Assembly: GCA_944474755.1 (NCBI GenBank)
Contig: OX104117.1
Coordinates: 64,905,522 to 64,969,521 of the forward strand
Origin: Limnoperna fortunei
Lineage: Eukaryota; Mollusca; Bivalvia; Mytilida; Modiolidae
Direction of reading: 5' to 3'
DNA: 64,000 nt
In this document: one piece after another, positions 56,677 through 64,000 of the stretch
Position numbering within the stretch: the stretch's first letter is position 1
Layout: the number at the start of each line of letters is the position of its first letter
The notes under the pieces: model-generated
Database searches by the model: none
Seen by the model: only the letters and a program-made list of their open reading frames with translations
Told to the model about the DNA's origin: nothing
Position numbers and translations under genes: made by a program

Positions 56677-56758
56677 ATCGGCATTCAACAGAACCTTCGC
56701 TATCGACCCTTGTCATAAATGACAAGGGTCGGTAGCGAAGGTTCGGTTGAATGCTGAT
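56677..56758. repeat. 82-bp near-perfect hairpin
   Basis: Arms 56677-56716 and 56719-56758 pair at 37 of 40 positions around a 2-nt spacer. The stem contains GAACCTTCGCTA and GACCCTTGTCAT. It could be a tiny foldback element; length and stem fit a small-RNA precursor, but there is no direct evidence of expression. Confidence 0.85.
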
Positions 56759-57183
56759 AATGGATTTGTCTAGAGGTGCAAGAAAACTCATGATTTTCTA
56801 TTCACAAAGGCTCTGGTCAATATTTAATTTCATAAAAACTAAAATTTCCTAGTTTTGATACAATACGTCATCGTTCAACTTCGGTAGTAATTTGCGTTGT
56901 GAAATGCCATTTTTGCCACGTTAATGCAGGGTCACGCTTCATTCCAAATGCATTCATCCGACTTATTCTTTTCTAGACAAAGCTATTTTAACCAAAAAAA
57001 AAAACAGCCCATATTACTGGACATCGTAATAATAATGTAGTTTGTCTTATTTTCGGCATACAATTATCTTTCATATTATTGAACAAAGTTCCGCAACTTA
57101 ACATATCTCAGGGTTTTTTTTATATCATACCGGAATCTGCATTTGGTATGAAACAAGCAAGCTCTAATATAAAACTGGTAATT

Positions 57184-59831
57184 CCTGTACGAAAGTTATA
57201 GCCGGATTACAGCTGGATTCCAACTGGAAAAGACCTGGATTCCAACAGGATTTTACCCCAAAACTCAAAATCCTCCTCTATTAGAGAAAGACAAGATAAA
57301 CATTCCTACTCTATTATTCCTTGTCCTGTTCTTGTATTCCTGCTACTGCAAAATGAGTGTCTTTTATATTCCTGTTCAAGACCATAACATGAATAGGATA
57401 TTTTGTCATAGATTATATCAGAACAGGAATCTTGCTCTTATGCTTATTGATGAAAAAGGATTTTTTACTATAAAACACAGTATTTGATATATGTATTATT
57501 GCAGAGACTGACAATTGAATTTGCAGAGGGGGGGGGGGGGGTGACATAATGTAATTATTAACAAAAATGCAAAAAAACTGTGATAAAGATTTAAAGATCA
57601 TTAAAGAATTGATGATGTGATAAGCAAATACACATCAGGTACCACACAAATTGGGATATCATTACTAAATAAAACATTATTTATCTACCCTTGCCTGAAT
57701 ATCTTTTTGTATTTCTCCATTGGAATAACCCTTTGGAATCCATCCAATGTTAACTCTGTTCTAATAATGTTAATAATGTTCTTCTGTATATTTTCTCTTT
57801 CCATAGGGTCCTCATATCTTTTGTTTTTATGTAGCACCTCATTTTAAGGGTCAAATCATTAAGGTCATAAATCCAGCTTAAATTTATTTGACTTTAAATT
57901 TATATTTTTTAATGTGTTTCATTTTTACTTAACTGATTATTTATAAATATGTCTCTTTATCTTTATTAATTTAAGATTTGATTGTTTTACTAAGAAGCAC
58001 ATCTTTTATGTGTATATTATTGTAACTTGACCCACCAGTGTTATGGAACCTGTTGAAGCTGATAAAACAAATTTCATTATGAGGTTATCAAAGGTCTATT
58101 GGAAAATAAAAGAATTGCAAAAGACCAATATTTGTGTCATATAAATTACAGTTATTAAAAAACTTGTTCTTCAATGTATTATCTTACATTTTGAACTAAA
58201 CAGCTTAATTCTTATAACCTCAGAACTGTTAATCTATTTTTGACTTAATTTCCAACATCTGCAGAGGGCCCCCATTTCAAAATTCAAACTTTACCGCTTA
58301 TTTGCTACAAGATGGAGGAGATGTTTGGGTGCATATCTTTTAAGATGCATCACTGTTTGTGCTTTCTAAGACAGATGTCAGAGGATAAATGAGATTTAAT
58401 AAAGAAGGGGATTGTAATAAAAGAATTCAGTTGTCATCAGAGCAGATGGTAAGTATTATTAAAGTTATATATAGTATCTGTTAACACAAGTAAATATCAA
58501 TATGATTTTGTTTATTTTATTTTGTAATGTTTTAATTTAGCAGGTCATTGTGGACTTTTGTTTTATTTTTATAATGTATATTGAGCCTTTAAAAAAGTCT
58601 ATCTGATATTATTTTTATTTTTTTGAATTCTCAAAAAGACAAAAAAAAAACAAAAAAAAACCCAGGGAATGCTGCAAACCATCAGGCCACTTTTTTAAGC
58701 TAATACAATGAAGGTTTTTTTCCTACATAGAAACCATGGATGCATCTAAAAGAAAGGGACTGATTTCTAAAACAAAAAATTGCCTGTTATCAGAACTGAA
58801 TCAAGACCAATTATTGAACTACTAAAGGTAAGTTCAACCTATAACATGACAATTTATACAGTGTATTTATTGAACAAGTTTTACCTATTTTCTATGTCAG
58901 CTTCACCAAATATAACATTTTAATGCTGATAAATTTAAATTTCCTAATGTTGATAATCTTTGTCAGGCAGAAATGAAAAAATACAAATAAAAAACAACAA
59001 AATCCATTTTTAAATAGCAGCATATGCTTTGCAAAATTAACGAGATGTAACTAAAACATGTAAATTGTGCTTTACCTCACTGACATGTAACTGGTAACAA
59101 CATTTGTCAGCTTTTCTGGACTGGCATTATATTCTTATATTATAGCCTTAATTAAATTCCAAAGAACAATTCATTCAGGTCCATCTTAATAATGAAGTTT
59201 GTGTTTTTGCAGGTTATTCTGTGTCATAGTACAGAAAAGATGGCAGTAGAGTAGTGGAATGAAGGACCAACAGAATGTGTTCCATATGCCAGAACAAAAA
59301 TGAATTTTGTTTACAAAACATAGACTAAGATTGAAAACAATGTGTCAATATGAGCAACTTAAAATAAAGACATCAATCTTTTTACTAAAATTGTGTCTGA
59401 CCTGAGAAAAATATATTTTAGGCACTGATTAGAACAGCTAAGTTTATTGGTTTCGGATAAGAGACGTTTTTTTTGGGAGCCATTTAGAAAGATTTTGGGA
59501 TTCCAGATTCCAGAATTCAAGGTGTGTTAAGAGCAGGATCCCTGGTCTCGAATAGAATTCCTAGTCTGGGAGCAGGATTCCTGGTCTGGGAGCAGGATTC
59601 CTGGTCCAAGAGCAGGATTTTTCATTACTTAAACCAGTAGGAATCTTGTTTATAATTGAAGCAGGATAATTCCTGGTCTCAAGAGCAGAAATCCTGTTCT
59701 CCTCATTTAAATATTACGGTTCATTTTTCCAGTTGGAGTCCGTGTCTTGTGCTATAGACAGGATTATGCTATTTTCCTGCAGGAATCCATGTCTTGTCCA
59801 GTTGGAGTACAGCTAGTCCTTTTCGTACAGG
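57184..59831. repeat. Inverted repeat pair within the 3.8-kb element
   Basis: CCTGTACGAAA at 57184-57194 is inverted at 59821-59831 (TTTCGTACAGG). Within the next ~50 bp both sides share ACAGCT, TCCAACTGG and GGATTCC in matching order. It may mark an inner element or extend the outer inverted ends. The interior is non-coding and includes a 14-G run at 57528-57541. Confidence 0.5.
59535..59640 (+). repeat. 20-bp minisatellite (GGGAGCAGGATTCCTGGTCT)
   Basis: Four to five imperfect copies; GAGCAGGATTCCTGGTC words continue more weakly to ~59700. Related inverted words (GGATTCCAACTGG, CCTGGATTCC) lie at 57210-57260. Confidence 0.8.
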
Positions 59832-60059
59832 TAATATAAACCAATGTTCGCGAAGTAATCAGATTTTGATTTTGTTTGTAATATTTCGGCTTAGCGTGAT
59901 TGAATTTATTTTTAGAAACCGGATTACAAAACCTCCTGAATTGGGAATTTTCACTTTCATAATTGGGAAAAAAATGGGTTTTTGCCGTTGGGAATGGGGC
60001 CGAATATCGGCCCCAAAATAAAGGCAGGAAAATCCCTGCAACCTGTAAATGACACAAAG

Positions 60060-60200
60060 ATTACTTTAATTGTGAACACTGAGGTTGCCAGTTCAAGTCT
60101 CACTGCAGCAGGGTGTGCTTGATTCCAATTTTAATTGAGGAGGATGGCCAGTTTTCCAACCGAAGGTCGGGTTTTATCCTGTTAGTCTGGCTTCTTTCCC
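60060..60200 (+). repeat. SINE-like fragment
   Basis: A B-box-like CCAGTTCAAGTCTCACTG (60088) is followed by GGGTGTGCTTGATTCC and TTTTCCAACCGAAGGTCGG, parallel to 44890-44975. It is probably derived from a tRNA-related SINE. Confidence 0.55.
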
Positions 60201-61319
60201 CAATATTTACAACATAAATATGTCTTTTTAATTGACATTGACTGTTCTATTTTTTTTTAATTTTGTAAATGTAGGTTTATGTTCAGCGTTTGCTTGTGAG
60301 ATGAAACAATTTAGATACATTTTTATTTGTAGTTTGTAAGCTGCTTTGATCTGGAAACAATAATTAAGTTTTTAAAGAGTAAGCTTAAAGAAAGCACTTT
60401 GGATGACTGGTAAGTTCATGAAGTAATTATAATTATAGAACATCATTTTCATTGAACTATATTTTTATTAAATGTAACTAATACTGAAATCAGGGGAAAT
60501 TTTTTACTTTATTCTTAAAGGAGCACACAAAATATCAAATAACAGTTGTTTACACATATAACATACTCATTTATTAGGTTTTAAACTTTAATGCTTCTAA
60601 GAAGGGGAAGCAACTCATATTAGGAGAAGATAACTCAAATGAGTTTTTCTTACACAAAACTCTATCAAACAAGTTTACAACTGCATGCTCATTGTGTTAC
60701 AAATGTGTAAATTATATATGTCTCTTTTATTATATTTGTATAAATATCTTTAAATATTTAATACACAATTGTTTATTTTAGTATCAGGAGCAAAATTTTT
60801 TAGCTATCTTTGGAAATGTTACATAATTCTTGGAAATATTTGTAATCAAATGAAAAATCATTGTGATTTCAGAGTAAATGTGCTGCATATGATAGTTCAT
60901 CAATCGAGAAATAAGGGAAGCAATGCGAGCGGAAAAGATGAGAAAAACTAAAACAAAAAGTCAATTTAAACTTGTATTTATGTTGTAAATATTTTGTAAA
61001 TAGTTATTTTCATAATTATATGTTATGTTTTGAAGGTTACATTATGCAACTATAAATATGAATGCTCAAATAAACTTATATGATTGTATTTTTGTTATCA
61101 TTATTTAATCCTTTTAAACAGAATGAAGCAAGAGGTACACAAAAACAAGTACAAAAAAGACAGGTTTAGAAAATGGCCAAATTTCAGATTTAACTCGTGG
61201 AGCACAGTAATGCTCCTTTTAGCTCTAAAACAGCTTGACCTACACCAAATTTGCAATTTTTAATATCATGTATGCTTCAACTCCACATAGACAATTACAA
61301 TTGTATTTACACATGAGAC
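60201..61319. other. Non-coding interior of the 16-kb element
   Basis: AT-rich, no recognised gene or repeat. The 60-codon ORF at 60769-60951 has no features of note. Confidence 0.5.
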
Positions 61320-61836
61320 GCTAACACTTAAAACAGACTTTTTAAATTTCCAGCTTAAAACAGGCTGACATCTCCAACTTAAAACACGTTGACATCTCCA
61401 ACTTACAACATGCTGACATCTCCAACTTAAAGTACGCTGAGATCATACACTTAAAACACGCTGGTATAACCACCTAAAATCCGCTTTTGTACATTTACTA
61501 TATTCCGCTTATTTACCGCTGACAACTAATTTGCATCTTCCACTTCAAATCTGCTGATTTGTACTGCTTAATCCCAACTTCACCTAATTTGCATAATTCA
61601 GATGCTTCAGCCCAACTTATTTCACACTTCTTTACCGCTTATTGTCCTAATCACTGAACCAAATATGCAAATTAGTTTTAAAAGCTGTATTTCAGCAGTT
61701 CATTAGGTAAATATAAGTTGATTAAAAGTAACGCTGATATACTACTTTTATTCAACTTTAAATCGGCTATTATCAAGCTTTTTGATTAAAAATAATACAG
61801 CTGCAATCATACTTAAAGATAGCTTTTTCTCAACTT
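61320..61836 (+). repeat. Right subterminal motif region of the 16-kb element
   Basis: From 61353 to ~61470 a ~24-bp unit built from CTGACATCTCCAACTTAAAA repeats about five times. Further in, CCGCTTAT, CCGCTGA and CTGCTTAA words recur with loose spacing. The words match those of the left region (45530-45960) in the same orientation. Confidence 0.65.
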
Positions 61837-62009
61837 AAAATTGTCCTGGGTAGATTGAGAAAATCTCTATGTAATTTATAACTTTAGACTTGTTTTAGCC
61901 TTATTTTGAGACAAAACGAGCCATAAATGAAGAAATATCAGTTGACATTTATATTTGCGAGTGAATCTAATTTTGAAATTTCGAAATATTAAGTTCACTG
62001 ACCGGGAAG

Positions 62010-62640
62010 TTGAATGGACGTATTGGAACGATCAGTCCAAATCAATCTGTCAGATCAGTCAAATCGTTCCATATCCGTCAATTGACGGATGGACTGATTG
62101 GGAACGATCTGACGGATTTGGAACGATTTGACTGATCTGACTGATTGATAACTGATTGATGACGGAACAATACTCGTCTTATCGAGACCTTTATTTGGTA
62201 CATTGGCCCGAAGCTGTGCGATGAACCGTTTGCCAGTTACAGCCCTTGACACGTTTCGGTTAATAGATTTTTTGGTTAAAACTTAAAAACGGTTAGAGAT
62301 AGTACAGTAAACATATAGGTTTAACATGATCAGCAGGAAAAAACTTCAATTTGAGCCAAGATCAAAGGTCATAGGTCAAGGTCATACCATAGCAACAAGG
62401 TACCTGTTCTAAAAAGTCCATAGCAACTGTACATTTTTTACTCGGGACCAATTTCTTTACTCTAGCCACTAAAGCCCATTGCTTCACATATATTTTTTGA
62501 CTTTAGAGAGACTGTGGGAAGGACAGTGGAAAAGAACAAATGACCTTCTGTGGAATGACATATAGTTATTGTTCTGATTATTATTAGGTCTTTCCACCTT
62601 TCATAATATTTTTCTCTTTTCTTCTGCCAACTTTCTTCGA
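62010..62640 (-). repeat. Dispersed repeat, minus copy, with nested palindromes
   Basis: Inverted counterpart of 41400-42950. 62170-62430 matches 41940-42220 inverted (AACATATAGGTTTAACATGA, CCATAGCAACAAGGTA). 62049-62070 and 62120-62141 are perfect 22-bp inverted arms (GTCAGATCAGTCAAATCGTT...), enclosing the palindrome ATCCGTCAATTGACGGAT (62073-62090). The last part (62585-62640) resembles the inverted GTTGGCGG/AAGACC block at 42680-42790. Confidence 0.75.
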
Positions 62641-62934
62641 TATCTGTTTTTTTTTCACTTCACGACATGTTGCTTTGATATTTTATATCTAATATCGGTT
62701 ACGCATTGCACTTTCGCAGTTCACCCTGACTGACCACACCCTTATCCCTTATGGAGTTACCTCCCTTTTACTTAAATACTGTTATTGCTACTCCTTCAAG
62801 TTAACCAATACAGATAGCAACTCCAAACCTTTACCAACATGTGTCTTATATCCTTTTGCAATTTTGGGACAAATCGGTTGAAGGGATCTGAAGACATCTT
62901 ATAGGAGTTGTATCCCTTTATATAAAATTTATAA

Positions 62935-63120
62935 GTTTGTTTGTTTGTTTGAATATTGTTTAATGCCATTTTCAGCAATTTTTCATCTATATCATGGCGT
63001 CCAGTTTTTATTGGGGTTGGAAGCCGGAGTACCCGGAGATAACCCCCAACCTGCGGTAGAAAAACTGGCAATCCTTGTCAATTAAAATTGGAGTCGAGTG
63101 CACCCTGCCTGCAAAAAAGT
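62935..63120 (+). repeat. Mollusc dispersed repeat, fragment 2
   Basis: TTGTTTGTTTGTTTG start, then CATGGCGTCCAGTTTTTATT, GGAGTACCCGGAGATAACC and GAGTCGAGTGCACCCTGCCT. Same family as 43670-43830 and more complete. Confidence 0.7.
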
Positions 63121-63149
63121 TATGTGACATTCAAACAAATCTCATGAAC

Positions 63150-64000
63150 CAAAAGAGATAGAGGCCTGAGGTCTTCACCATAGACCCTCGTGACCTTTGA
63201 CCTTTGGAAATGGACACAAGGTCAAGGTCACGTTCTAAATTTTGACATTTGCTTGTTATCGCTACTTCTTTGAAAAGGTAAAAGATATATAAACACTTAT
63301 TAAGGAGAAATTGTTTATATTATTAAGAAGCAACTTTGCCCCATTATAAGCCTAGTCATTGGAATTCAATTTATTCGGTTTTTCTCCCATTAAGACACTT
63401 GATTATTAGTTTTTCAAACGTAACTTATTAATTATTGATAGTTGAGGCATAGGGTCTTCAATATAGACCTTCGTAACCTTTGAGCTTGAAACTGGACACA
63501 AGGTCAAAAGTCAAGGTCATGTTCTAGATGTTGAAAATTGCTTTTTATTGGTCTTAGAAACCGTAAGATATAAGTAGAAACTTATAGCAAGAAAAATGTT
63601 GATATTGTAAGGCGCAACTTTGTTACATTTAGAGGGAATGGTTTTGACCTAATTTTTTGCGAGTTAGCTGCCATTAAATCAAGTAATTATACGTTTTACA
63701 TACATAACTCAATAATTATTAATGGTAAAGTCATATGGTCTTCACTAAAGACCTTTATGAGAGTTGCCCCGAAAAGGTGAAAGTCACGTACTAGTTTTGA
63801 CCTTTGCTATTTTTATTAGATATTTTGCTTGTTACCACTTCTTTGACACGATAAAAGATAAACACTTTTTAAGGGGAAATGTTTGTTTTATTAAGACGCA
63901 ACTTTGTCACATTTGGAGCGAAGTAATTTGAATTTATGTAATAAGATTTATCTCCCGCCATTAAGTCACTTGATTATTAGTTTTTCACTAATAACTTTTT
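63150..64000 (+). repeat. ~283-bp tandem repeat, three diverged units, running off the window
   Basis: GTCTTCACCATAGAC (63172), GTCTTCAATATAGAC (63452) and GTCTTCACTAAAGAC (63738) mark equivalent points 280 and 286 bp apart. Each unit continues with GACCTTTG and AAGGTCAAGGTCA-type words, AAAAGATA, a CGCAACTTTG/AGCAACTTTG block and AAGTCACTTGATTATTAG. No coding. A similar block may occur near 41270-41370. Confidence 0.82.

Larger units (their letters stand above)
56213..60038. mobile_element. Possible 3.8-kb DNA transposon with CAGGGATTTTCC ends
   Basis: The left end CAGGGATTTTCCTACCTTTT (56213) and the right end, read inverted (60038 leftward: CAGGGATTTTCCTGCCTTTA), match at 17 of the first 19 bases. 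Both sides continue with GGGCC / GGGGCC and AATTGGGAAAA blocks within 110 bp. CAACC flanks both edges (56208-56212 and 60039-60043). A hAT-like tip, but only 5 bp of duplication is visible. No transposase ORF. Confidence 0.6.
45515..61850. mobile_element. Probable 16.3-kb CACTA/CMC-like DNA transposon (non-autonomous, nested)
   Basis: Left end CCCAGACAATTTT (45515-45527) is the inverse of right end AAAATTGTCCTGGG (61837-61850), one base apart. TA lies on both sides (45513-45514 and 61851-61852). The neighbouring tandem copy at 45290-45336 shows the uninterrupted sequence with a single TA, which supports a TA duplication. Both ends carry clusters of short related motifs (see subterminal features). 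CCC tips, 2-3-bp duplications and subterminal repeats fit the CACTA/CMC group, though TA alone also fits mariner. No transposase gene was found inside; the contents are other repeats and elements. Confidence 0.65.

Overview
The window looks like repeat-dense, AT-rich nuclear DNA from a bivalve mollusc, most likely a mussel (Mytilus-like). I infer this from the mix of repeats: a type I hammerhead ribozyme satellite/retrozyme array, Ty3/Gypsy and non-LTR retrotransposons in several states of decay, mollusc-type dispersed repeats, and no bacterial gene organisation. I found no intact host gene, rRNA, tRNA or CRISPR. Nearly every recognisable coding stretch is a broken transposable element.

Left part (1-12155). 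A tandem array of about 509-bp units (694-4660) carries eight hammerhead ribozymes on the + strand. It is joined directly to the middle of a reverse transcriptase gene in a 5'-truncated Ty3/Gypsy element (copy 1, 4661-8399). Copy 1 keeps RT, RNase H and integrase fragments, a two-zinc-finger 3' accessory ORF, and the first ~210 bp of its 3' LTR. Next comes a decayed minus-strand transposase-like gene (8452-10499), then gene-poor DNA with a 35-bp element made only of two fused terminal inverted repeats (11333-11367).

Middle part (12156-38900). A ~4-kb composite block is present twice in direct orientation (12156-16262 and 28016-32036). Each copy holds pieces of a minus-strand LINE, a 401-bp foldback MITE and pieces of a plus-strand LINE. 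Between them is a full-length but dead Ty3/Gypsy element (copy 2, 17844-27240, LTRs of 1263 and 1201 bp, TSD ATAT) that landed inside the 3' part of the minus-strand LINE ORF2. After the second block come the tail of the plus-strand LINE, a stretch without recognisable genes, and a decayed Gypsy element of a second lineage (about 35940-38300).

Right part (38900-64000). This is non-coding repeat mosaic. Its largest structure is a probable 16.3-kb DNA transposon (45515-61850): CCCAG(G)ACAATTTT inverted ends, TA target duplication, and subterminal repeats like those of CACTA/CMC elements. It is filled with later or internal units: a 31-bp minisatellite, a 2.0-kb element with perfect 33-bp TIRs and a 203-bp internal tandem repeat, a 2.7-kb element with ~100-bp inverted ends around an unrecognised ORF, a LINE RT fragment, and a 3.8-kb unit starting CAGGGATTTTCC. 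An inverted pair of a dispersed mollusc repeat (41.8-42.3 kb and 62.2-62.5 kb) lies outside this transposon, and the window ends in a ~283-bp tandem repeat.

All protein calls come from reading motifs by eye; no database search or alignment program was run.
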